A DNA stretch of 64,000 nt from Lycocorax pyrrhopterus obiensis. Lineage: Eukaryota > Chordata > Aves > Passeriformes > Paradisaeidae. The translations under genes were made by a program, and so were the position numbers. The stretch's first letter is position 1. Each line of letters opens with the position of its first letter. Below, piece by piece: positions 26,301-38,300 of this stretch. The stretch is from assembly GCA_014706295.1 (NCBI GenBank), contig JACSVZ010000004.1:12782484-12846483 (forward strand), written 5' to 3'. The notes under the pieces were generated by a model. That model was not told the DNA's origin. It saw only the letters and a program-made list of their open reading frames with translations, and made no database searches.

Positions 26301-29300
26301 AGGCTGTTTCATTTGTCTTCTTTCTGGAAGAAAATATAATACTCTGCTTTTGTTGTCTTCAGGTGGATGTTCTGTTGTCTTATGTCTTGCCACTTTTTGA
26401 ATTTTGCATTTGGTTCTCTTAGCTGGATACTTTGGTCTTTTAAAGGTTGTGTTGTGCTTCAGCCAGAGATGACTTTCAGCAAGACTTAGCTCTCCCTTTC
26501 CGTAATATTTGCATTGGTGTTTGTGTTACAGCGGTGCTTTTGGTCTCAGGTAAAGAATAAAGCCTTGTTGTGCCAGATGCTACAAAACCCACATGGTAAT
26601 AAATAGGAGGAGCATTTGTTTGCACTCACAAGACATGTACACAACAGGAAAGGAAAGGTTGCACAGTTGTTCTGATGATAGAAATCTTGGTTTTGGAGAC
26701 CTACTTAGTTTTGTTGTTAGCAGGCATAGCTTGACTCTTTTATTTTTAACTGAAGCTAAAAATTTGTTTGCTGTTTTTGGGGGGTGTGATGTTTTGTTGT
26801 GTCAGTAATTGCATGGGGTCTTGAATCTCTACAGCAGCTGTTCAAATCCAGCCCAGTTTGGGGTCAGACTCAAACTACTGTGGTCAAGTTGGTGATTGTT
26901 GGGAGTAAAATGATCTGGTGTTGTATGCTTAGAGACTTGGGATGTTTGCTCTACAGAAGTGTTAATAAAACAGGCAGTAAGATGAGATAGATCTCTGCCA
27001 ACATCACAGTGAGTACGAGCTACACCTCTCTGCTATACACACACACAAAATTAGCTTCCAGACTGCCTCAGAAGAAATTCCAGAGTTTGCAGGGAGCCAC
27101 TGGAATAAAGGATATTGCTGTTTCCGAGGCATTAATTAGATCTGCAGATTTTGTAGGCTGTAAGCTCGCCATGCTGTTCATTTTCTGTCAATTAGGATTT
27201 GGACTGTGATTGCATCATCCTTCATAAAACTAAATTCATTGAAGTCCTCCTTTTTTTGAAGTGCCCCAGAACTTTTTCAAATACATTAGGCTCTGAGTGT
27301 GTGTGAGAAACCCAAAACTGGTGTGTATTTCAGTACTCCATCCCTATTTGAAAGTTACTGCTAAACTTCTATTGCAAGATAAAGCCAACTTTATTCTGGC
27401 CTTCTGAGTGGCTCTGACAAGATATTTTTACATTTGGAGAGAGTAACTTTACACTTCAGGGATAAAATTTGAAGTTAGCTAAAAATGTATTAGTACAAAA
27501 GTTTTAGTTTATGAAAATCATGACTTACGGTGGAGTTCTTTTTAGACAAGTTTCACACAGCGTCTCTCATTAGTCAAAAGAGGCAGGAGATAAATGCTAA
27601 ATCTTCTGTTCATGTAAACAGTGGGGCTGTCCTTAGGTTGTACAAGGAAAAGAAAGAAGAATGTAACTTGACAGGAGAAGTGGAGATACAGGAAAAGGAA
27701 GTAAAATATTTGTCACTGAAATATGACACACTTTCACTAGCTCTGTGTTGGTTTAATTGTTTTCTGCAGCTTGCCTGAATGAGGATGGAGTTAATATATT
27801 CACAGTGATTCACACTTGGTAGAGATTTTGTTTGCACCCAGAAGGATGGAGGACATAATGATTTTCCCTGAATCTTGCAATAGATTTCCAGTACAGACAA
27901 AATTTAGGCCTTTAGTACCTTTGTTACTGAGCTGCCTTTTCCAGTTCTGCACTCTGACAGGAAATTCAGTACAAATCATCTAAAAGCTTCTCTCTTTCCC
28001 TCCCTTACGTCTTTTCTGCCCATTTTTTTGTTACATTTGTTATCTGTGAAGTGTGGAAAGGGATAAAATGGGGAATGCCCTATTCAGTTAGTCTTTTGAG
28101 CACCCACATAGTTTTGAATTTCATCAGAAAGAGTGGAATTTGGCACAGTAGCTATTTTGCAGAACTGGTAATAGAATTGGGATCAAAGAGCTGGCAGTAT
28201 TTATACTTTGTACACAAATAATCCCATAAATGTCGCTTGACTAGAGATAGTGCATCTCTTCATCACACTTTCTGTTTTATTTTAAATAGATTGCATTCAT
28301 ATTTACTAAAAAAGTATTACTATTGCAGTAAAAATACTGAATATAATCCCTTTTGTCCTTTCTTTGGATACAGTATCATATCTGGAAAGAAAGTCCTTAA
28401 AATAGGACTAAAGAACTGAGAGGAAATATAGTATTTCTGGCAGGCAATTCATTCACTACTGACACTCATTTATTAAGTGCATTGTGCCAACACTATTTTT
28501 AGTCAATTTTACAAGTTCCTGAATTCAGCACTTTTGAAAAGTTAGAACATAACAATTGTTATTTTTAGCAGTAATTGCCTAAGGTTGTCTGTGTGCTTAC
28601 CTAGGGATAATGAGAAGATAGATCCTGCTGTGTCTGCCAGGTGCTCGTAGCAGGGGGAGCTTGCAAGGGGAGAAGTTATGAAAACTATTGCAAAGAGTGA
28701 AGAGTTCAAACTTGTGACTCAGCCACAGTTTGGTCCTTATCCCTCTTTTATTCCAGGGGGGAAGTGAGATTTGCCAGAGTGATGCCTGATGAAAACTGGA
28801 ATATCCTTTGAAGGGAGATATTCATAGTGTTATTACTCATGAAAATATTTATGTATAAAACTGTTCCAGGTTAACTGACTATATTTTGCTGCTAATCTCA
28901 TCTCTAAGTGTTTAGTCAATAATCAAAGTGCCAAACAAAGTACCACCCTGTAACTGATGGCCTCTTGCTCTACAATTCAGCTTCTCCCAGTCCTGCTCTG
29001 GAGGATGTGTAAACACAAGTCCTTACAGTGGGAGAACATCACAAGTAACAGCGGAATCAGCTGAGGATGCAGCAAAAATGTAGATGAGTGATGTCGTCTG
29101 TACCGTGCTCCTGAGAGCAGTGTACTTCTCAGCCACTTGGGGAGGTGCGATTTATGCATCTGTTCCTCAGAGCTGTGTTGAAATATTGGCAGAATTTGAC
29201 TTGCTAATGGCCTGTATTTGCTCTAATTCAGTATGCAATAAAGTTAGTATTTGCATTTTCATAAAACGAAGGAAGTTAAACCAAAGGTCACTGTTAGGCT

Positions 29301-32300
29301 TAGCAGGATGTTCAGTGTGGGTTTAAGTTGGGATCACATCCTATAAAGCTACTATGCAATTACAAAAAGCAATATAATTCCTAAATGTAGAGCACAGCGA
29401 TTTTACACCATTCCTGTTTATGGATGCAACTTTTTTCTGCTGTGGGTTAAATGTCCTACCTTGCATCTCGTTGCTGGTGTTTTCTATAAAGCTCTTGTAG
29501 TGCCAGGGAAGGAAATGTCTTTGCCATGTCTGCACTGCACCAAACCTGCTTCCTCAGACTGACAGCCTTTACACACCCGATGTGGAAACAGCCCTTTAGT
29601 GAACGCTTAGTTTTCAGCATTTATGGAAGTGTCAATCTTAGGCAGACCCCCAGGAGAAGGCCTGAGGGCCCTTCCTGAGCCGTGCAGATGGCTGAACTTC
29701 ATTTTGATCATCCCTGAGGTTTCTGTATTCATAGCCCTGCCTGTGAGCTGGGGGGGCTGGTTTTGTAGCTCCTAACGAACAGCTGCAGCGCTAATTGCCG
29801 TTCTCCCCAGCTTTGGGTGAGCAGACAAAGGCAGCAGGAGCTCTTGGAATAGCCCAGCTGCGGGGTGTCCTGGCTGGTTGTGCCTGAAGTACAAAAGTGA
29901 GGTAGGGCAAGATGGGGTTTATTACCCTGTTTTCTGCCAGCGCTGTGGAAATTAGAGAAGTTCGCGCTCCGGGGTTGCTAACCCAGCTTCTGTTACCGGT
30001 TCTGAATTAGCGTTAGGAAAGGGAAGGTCATAAAGATGTCTCCTGATCCCTGCTGAGTGGAAAAGAACAGTTTGCAGAGGAGATACACTTGTAAGATCAC
30101 AGCACATCTGCCCTAATGACGTGCCTTCCAAGGATGGGGCACTTCTTGAATTGTGCTGCTGCCCTGCAGACCTTTCAGTCTTTTTTTAAACCCGTTTCAT
30201 AACCTCTTCACCTGTTGGCTGCTATGACCTCCCATGGGCTCTGCAATACCGAAATATTTATAGATACTCCTGATGAATGTCCTGTAAAGACCTGATTCTC
30301 ATCTGCCACTCCTGTTGAACTTATTACTGGTCTTAAGAAAAAGCTTGAATATTCTAGTCATAAACTAGCTCCAGTGGAATCTATAGATATTGAATATAAT
30401 CATCCCCATGTTGCAGAAGAGAGAAGTGAGACAATGAGAAGTGAAACGATAGGCCTAAATATAGATGTGTTTAGTAGCTGAGACGGAAAGAGCATCCAGA
30501 AATCCTGTATTTTAATATTAGATCTGGTACTGTGTTACAGGTGGATATGGAATGAGAATAGTAATTAGGCTCTTTGTGTTACTCATTTCATTGTCTGGTA
30601 TTTGTGCTGTGGAGTGACTTATGTTCACATACCCTTAAAAGAAATGTTTAAAGGAATTCCAGTAGCTCTTTAGAATAATTAAATTACCGTCACAAAGCAC
30701 TGGCTTTTTGCTGCTTTGTTTCATTGTGATCCCGAATGGTGGGAGGAGGGGTGAAAACACAGATGTGATATCCCTTTCTTTTCTTATTTGTGCTCTACAT
30801 TTGGTCTGTAACATTGAATCTTGCATGCATGCACTGCTGCTCTCCCCCAGATAAAATGTAAAGCTGTACATATGAACTTAGTAGGTTCAACTGCACGTTG
30901 TCCTTTTGATGATCTGGAATCCATTTCCCATACATTTCCTTTTCAGCTACTTGCACACATCTGCCTAGCAAACTGCTAAATACTTCTAGAGGTTTGCATA
31001 ACATGGTTTTGAATTCCTTGAAATGGTTTTGTTACATGTTTGTGTTACAACAATTTGATGCCACTGAATTTCTAAGTGATTGCTCTAAGCAACTGGAGAA
31101 CAGTCTGTGGAGACACAAGCAAGTGTGGATTTTAACAGGAGAATTGAAATAAATTGAACCTGAGTATTTGGACTGGAAACCTTAGTATATTTGCTGTGAC
31201 AGCATTGTGTTGGGCTCTAGGGCAGCCTTTCAGAAGAGGTTTTGGAAGTCAAGTAACCCAAATCATTTAAAGTAGATTAGAAAGATACACTAGAAAAGCG
31301 GAAAGATTTCCTGTATTTCAAGAATAAATTTAGTGTTTCATGTGTTTGATCAGTGCAAACAGTATGTTTAAAACTGTTGGAATTATTAAGATCTGTGGTC
31401 TGTGTATTTAAATTACACACAGTTGACCCTTCTTCTTTGGTTTGTGCAACAGCAGGAGGAAACAGATGATTTGTTTCAGAGTATGTACATTCCACATACA
31501 CACACAGTCTGGGATAAGGCACGTGCTACTGCTAGCTTTTTGTGTGGCTTTGCTTCCTTTTTTTCACTTGCTTGTGCTACACTTCTGATTTTTCTGGCCT
31601 GTGCTGTTCAGTTTGGAGAATTTTGGAGTCATTAAATAATCTCCCTTTGATCTTGCAATGTCTTCAACTCAGCTGACACTCCCCAGTAACCCAGGTTAGC
31701 TCTGGCAGGCTCTGTAGGGATGGGCTTTAAAGTGTTATTGAAATAACTCCTGTGTCCTGAAAACCTTGGGTACACCTCCACCCCCTCTTTCCCTGCTACT
31801 GATGAGGACCAATTCCGTCTGCTTTTTTGAGGGATGTGGTGGAAAAAGCAGCAGATGAGCGCCGTAGTGACGAGCTGCAGTCATCCTCTAGTGCAGGAGC
31901 AATAACCACGGCAATAAAGCAGCGTGCACTTAGATCAGTCCTAATCTGGGGCCTGGGAGTGATTCCACAAATGCATGGTGCTTTCAGTTTCTTGTTGCTT
32001 TCAGGTGGATGGAAAGGGGCTTGTGTGTTTTTAAGGTGAACAACTTGTTTCCACTGGGGTAATCACCAGAGCTCTTGACATTGCAAGAAGGAGATTCAAC
32101 CCCCACTTCTCTCCGGGATTTTCCTGCCGTCTGTGGGAGGAGAAGGCAGGCATTAAGAAGGGAAGTTGTTTCAGCCTCTAACGGTGTAATGAAGACTCTC
32201 AGAAACCCTGGTAGGGTGGAGTGTGTAATGGCTGGCAATTTCTGGGTGTGCTGTAAAATCTGTGGTTGCAGTGCAGAGGTTGACTTGCACAGATGGAGAC

Positions 32301-35300
32301 TGATGTAGGCTCTCAGTCTTTTGGGGGAAGGAGCAGCAATTCTGTGAGAATTATTATTATTGTGTGGCACTCAGGAGTGTTGGTCTAAGCAAAGTGCTGG
32401 AAAAAAGCATCTTGACATTTCAGTGGCTTCAGAGTGACTGGGAAAACTGCTTGATTCACTTGTTGCAGTTGATTTTCTAACTGTGAGAATTTAGTAGCAC
32501 TGATGAAGGGATGTTATTATTCCTGCTATAATATGTTCCCAGTTCTGGTTCCTGTGAGGTATTTTATGGGCCCTTTTCACTGGTGAGACAATCTGTAAGA
32601 ATCATTCCATGTAAAAATGATACAGTGTCCTGTAAAATCAAAATTACATTTGAGAAGGAGGTGTCCGTATGCAATAAACAGAATAAGGAAGAAAGGTGCT
32701 GACAGAAAAAGACAGGGGTTTTTGTATAAGAACAACAGAATGGATTTAGGAAATAGTAAACAGAGTAAAATTATTTAGGACTGAACTTCTCTAAAGTGGT
32801 CTTTGTATTCCTATAAACAGAAGCTGCTGATAGGTGCTTAAATTCAGTGCTTGTTTTCCTTCTCTTTTAGTTCAGCCAAACTTAGATGTCTGTCCATAGC
32901 AAAGCCTGCCTTATTTCCTGTGGAATTAGAGGAGAAGGGTCTATCTATATGCATGGGTGTGTGTACTATGTATGAGAATGAATTCTTGTGGTGAGATGGT
33001 AATGAGTATGATACCCACCTAAGATTTTGCGTTTTAAATGTGGATGATGAATTGTGAATAGGGGTTTTGAATATTTACTGATGTAGCTATCTACTTAACT
33101 ATACATATCAGAGCAACACTTAGAAAGTTGTGATTGCTTCTTTTTCTCTTATGCTTCTGCTATAGCAAAAGGCATTTTGGATTAGCAGCAATTTTTTTTG
33201 TCTAGGAGCTGACTTCCTTCTCAGGTTTTCCACAGGGAGATATCAGCCAGCTGAATTTCTGGTGGTAAATTTGTAGTGCCATTTGAGCTTGGGACTCAAA
33301 GTGACCAAGTTGTGTCCCTTAAGAATTGTGCTGCTGTGCCAGTTTCTCCTTCTTCTCCACGTTTCATAACCATCTCGAGCTTCATCTTGAGCTGTGTCAG
33401 AAAGCAGAGGTCGTTATCTGAATCAGGATGTTCCTGGTTCAAAATAGAAGTGTACTATTTATATCCTAACATGTTTACCATCTGACAGCTTCCTATGCTC
33501 TCACAGGAATGAATTAAAGATGTTGGTTTAATTCCTGTTGCAGTTATCTGTAGCACAGAAGTTGCTTTTCGGTTGAGTACCTCAGCAGGGACAACAAGGA
33601 TTGACTGCTGCTTGCTTCTCAGCCAGCTTTCTTCTCTCCAGGAGCAGAATCCCATGTTTGCTAAAGTTGATTTCAAGTTTCCGTTTTAGAGGATATCATG
33701 TCAAATTGCAGGATGATTCTTACAGCTAAGAACTGAGGCAGTGTTTTATTTTAGTTATTTACTTTACCTCATAAGCCTTGCTGTTAGTGCCTTTCTATAC
33801 TTTATGCTTCCAGTTCTCTCACCTCCTTTTAGATTTGGTCTCTTAAGTCCATCAGCTGAATGTAATTGGCTTTGCAGGCTGGGCTTTGTTTGCTTCTTTG
33901 CATGAATTCTCTCCAGAAACAGTGATCAGCAATGATGCTTACTTTATTTATGTCTACAGGAAAATACCACTCCAAGAGAAGGGTGGAAAGACATAAATGG
34001 CCCATTTGCTATTCCATCAAAAGCATAGATAGATTTAATTTACACCAGAAATTGTGACTGGAAAGTGAGCCTGCTGCTGAGAGTCCTCTGCTTCCTTTGT
34101 TTCCTTTCTAGTTTCACTGCAGATTTTTGTTTTGTTTTTCAAGCTCTGAATAAATTTTCCCCGTGGGTTTCCTTCCCTGTTATTACCAGCCAGCCCACTG
34201 ATCAGGCACCAGAGTTGCAGTCTTGCTAAGTTTGTGTATTGTGTTGGAATCAGAGATCAAATATGTGAAAATGAATGTAACATGCTTTTAAGTGTTGTGA
34301 TGTTTAGTGGGCAGACATACATCATGAAGACCTTTCTTGCTACAATTTGTGATGAAGATGAATCATTCTTTGGGGAAAGGTTATAGTCATGTTGTAAATC
34401 ACATTCTAAAACTGAAAAAAACAAAAAGATCCAGCAGTGATAAATAAGTACCATCTGGAATCTGAACTATATAATTGTATTGTGATTTGTCATCCACATA
34501 AGATAAGCCCTTGAGAATGTTTAAGTTGAAGGCATAGTCACAGAGGTACCAAAATGTGTTAACTTCTTTAACTTCTTCAAGTACTGATGTGAAATGAATT
34601 AAAACAATATGTTCCATGTGAGGTGGAAAGACTCCTAGAACAAAGATGATGGAATTCCTTGCAGCACAGCTGTATGGGAATAGGCATTTGGAGAAGCTGT
34701 ATAGTAAATTTTACATTGTTTTAAGAAAAATAGGTCTCACTTTAATTATTTGACAGATGATAATGAATTTACATCAAAAAAAGCCCTCAAATATCTTTTG
34801 TGATTTAACTTTGGTTGATGTATCTCCAAGATGAAGCCATGGATGCAGATTAATTGGGTATGAGTTTGTCTAGCTTTGAGAAATATCCACTGCTGGAAAT
34901 TAGTCTCTTCTATTACTTGAAGAAAAGAAATAGGGATTGCTGAGATAAGACATGGGAAGAAAACAAGAGAAGAAAGACAGCTAAGAAATGGGAAAGCAGT
35001 GAAAAAAGCAAAGTGCCTTTTGAAATAACTACTCTGAATCAACATCACATACATTTCTGCTTCTGCCAGCTGCCCACTCATTTTCTCTTTTAATAGAAAG
35101 AATCATCATGGTTCTGAAACAAATAGTGTAGGGAGCCGTGGATTTTCTTAGGAAGTGAGTTTCCTGTCTTAGTGGGTTTGAGCTTGCAAGGCTTACTTAG
35201 TAATGGATTTGGTCTCTTTAGGGTGTATATAACATATCAAAGTGGTACAAACAGCGTTTTATTTTTCCAAAGACACCCCTCCAATACAGAAGCAAAGCTT

Positions 35301-38300
35301 CAGGAGTAGCTTTGTTTCCTTTCTGAATGCATGAGTAATAAAACTTTGTTCTTTGAAAACTCTTTTACTGACATCCATTTCGTCTCAAAATGCTTCTGTG
35401 AGGGAGGTATTAATATAATGTATGTTCTGTAGGCATAAATCTGGAACACCAGATAAGACAGTAAGTGATTGGCCCATGTCTCTTATCAAGCCTTTGGAGT
35501 ACAGACTTGGGTAGAACCTTAACAAATCTGACCCTGAGTCTTGTGCTCCTTGCTCAAAGCCACGCCGTCTGCCAGCTGAGGTGTGTCTAGGGACAGACAC
35601 ACAGGAGACTTGCAAGACTTGCAGAGTTGATTTGTTTTCTGAAAGACTACCTGGGTGGCTGAAATCAAAGAGGTGTTTGTTTTACTGACTTCTGTTGTTT
35701 CTATTCCTTTCCTTTTAGCTGGTGCTGCCGGAGTACTCCATCCACAGTCTTTTCTGCATAATGTTTTTATGTGCTCAGGAGTGGCTCACACTGGGGTTAA
35801 ATGTTCCTTTGCTTTTTTACCACTGCTGGAGGTAAGCCCTTCTTTTATACACTGACTGCTTGTTAGCCTTGTTTGCCAGCTCAGCACACATGCAGATTGT
35901 ATGAACAATGAAGGACAGTGACAGGAGTATAGATTGGTATCTTCTGCCTAGAGCCTCTTGCCTATAAGCAGCTGAAACTTATCTTTCCAGGGAAAAAGGA
36001 ATTTTTTTCATGATTTAGGATGGCTAAAGAAAACATATGGTAATACAACTGTGGCTTTCAGTTACGTAGATGAGTGTTCTGAAGGGTGTCAGGATATGCT
36101 CACCGCAAGGGAGTGAAAACGTGGAAGGGAAATAGGCTGGAATCTGAGTGCGGAACTTTGTGAGGCTCTGAATACTTCACAGCTGGGGGAGTTGTAAGGC
36201 AGTTCATATTTGAAAGAGCTTGGACCTCTTCATTCAGCCCTAACAAGGAAACCTTTCCATTGTAGTTGTGAAATAGAGACTGGGCAGGTTGACAGATTTT
36301 TGTGTCTCATCTTCTTTGGCAGCTTTTTGATTTTTTTTCTTTTTTTTTGCAGTATGAAGTAAGTTGTTTCTTTCTGTACAGTAGGGAATTTCTTTTCTGC
36401 AAGAGAATTCTCTTTTAGAGACTCTTGGAGTAGGGATTGGAGTAGGTGAAGAGCTGTTTCTTCACACTGCCCATAGGAAGAAGTGGGGCGTGTTCCCACT
36501 CTGGATCTCTGATTTGTCTTTATATTCACTGAGGGGCTTTCAGAGTTGATCACATAAGACCTGCTGTTGTTTTCCAGACAGGCAGTGCAGCTGCTGCTGC
36601 TGCATCTTCCTCTGCATTCTAGTGGAGGATCAGCCTTCTGTTGCTTCTGAAAATAACCAAGAGACATCAGTTTTTGTGGTTGTCAGTCTGGAGACTTCCC
36701 TAGTTTTGCATTTTCACAATGTTTGTAAAAGCACAGATGATTTTTGTCTGTCAGGGTCTCTTTGTGTTACAAAGGTACATATGGTAGCAGAAGAATAATT
36801 CTGTAAAGAAGTCAAAATCATCATCTCAACCAGGAATTAAAAAGTAGTCGCTTTTTTACACTTTTTTCTGCAATAGCTTGGTAGTAATGCAGAGTCGTAT
36901 GATAAAGTGTATTATTGAGAAATTAGAGTGCCAGTGCAGTTCTCAGAAAGCTAAATGAAACAAAGCTACAAGTGCTTTCCTCCCCACTGCTTTGCTCCAA
37001 TAAATAATGTTTTATGTTGCTCTTTTGCTAAGGGTTAACAACCAAAGTGTGACAATGATACCCATTTTAAAAGTTTCTAAAAACAAGTATAACTGAGAGG
37101 AAAATGGTCAGACTCTAAGTGATGATATTGATCTTTGGAGAGAACTTTTGATTCTCTCCTTTTTCTGTGATTCTTCATATGCTTTGCTGTAAGTACTCCA
37201 TAATTACTCCTGCTTTGACCACAGACAGGTTTGGGTCCATTGTGTAAAGTTCTGCACAGAACCATGGGAAGACACTGTGTAATGTCTTCATCCCAATGAA
37301 GAGAACTAAGCAAGATTTTACCTATGATCCTCAGTAAAACAATTTGCAGTCGTATTAGAGATTGTAAATGGATGTGACTAAAAATGGAGGGGAGAAAGAC
37401 AAAGTTATTTTGAGAACATCTCCTTTCAAAGTTTGCTGCTGGTCACTTTTTTGGTGTTTTTATATCTTCCTATCTGTCTGTCTATCCATCTGTAAGCAAT
37501 CAGCAGTCTTCTGTTTACTTTGTCAAAGCAGCAGAAATAACAATATTTCATCTGATTTGTGCTGATTTTAGAGCAGTTCATTAACTTTGTTGAAGACTTC
37601 TTTTTTTTTGGATTTGCTTTTGGTTTTTACTGCAAAGTAGCTGAGACAAAAGCTCCTTTGCCAAAGGAGTTCTTTTGTCACGATTTTCTCAAACATTCAG
37701 TCATTGCTGAGACTAATTAGAAATTTCTCCTGTGTAAGAAGAAAAATATTTTCCAAAGAAAATTATTTGGATGATACATTTTTGAGCAGTGCCACATGTA
37801 GAAAACATTAGTCAGCCACTTCTTATGTTACTCCATATTGGCCTTTTTTCCTTTCCAGAGTTGGAGGAACTTAGCTACCAGTTGGTTGGGACTGTCACCT
37901 TTCATCATGTCTGAAATCAGTTGTGTAGGTGCAGTTAAAGCCCAGTAATCCTTCCTCCACTCTGTGATCACAAACCACCATGTATTGTCACTCACAATGT
38001 GTAAGTTGTTAGTGGATAAGCCAGAAATAAGCCTGTAGGAAGGGGAAATGTTTCGATCTGAAGAATTAACAAAGCACGGTAAATCCATGTTCATTAATTG
38101 CTTGGTTCCCTAAGAAAGGAATGCTTAGACTAGCTTCCTGATTTTTACAGTGTCTGGAAATAGAGACTTGAAAAAGAAAGGGGGATTCCTCCTATATCAT
38201 GGAAGATGGTAGTCTCCTGAGCTGGTGTTCAGGAGGGTGTGTATCTGCACATACTTAACACAGATTATTACAGAGTCATTCTGGGTGTCTTCTCCTGCTC

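Noticed and set aside
36230..36667. 145-codon open frame on the minus strand in CNIH3 intron 4
   Set aside because: Ser/Gln/Lys-rich composition with no motif. It shows no retrocopy hallmarks such as a poly(A) tail or a parent gene I recognise.
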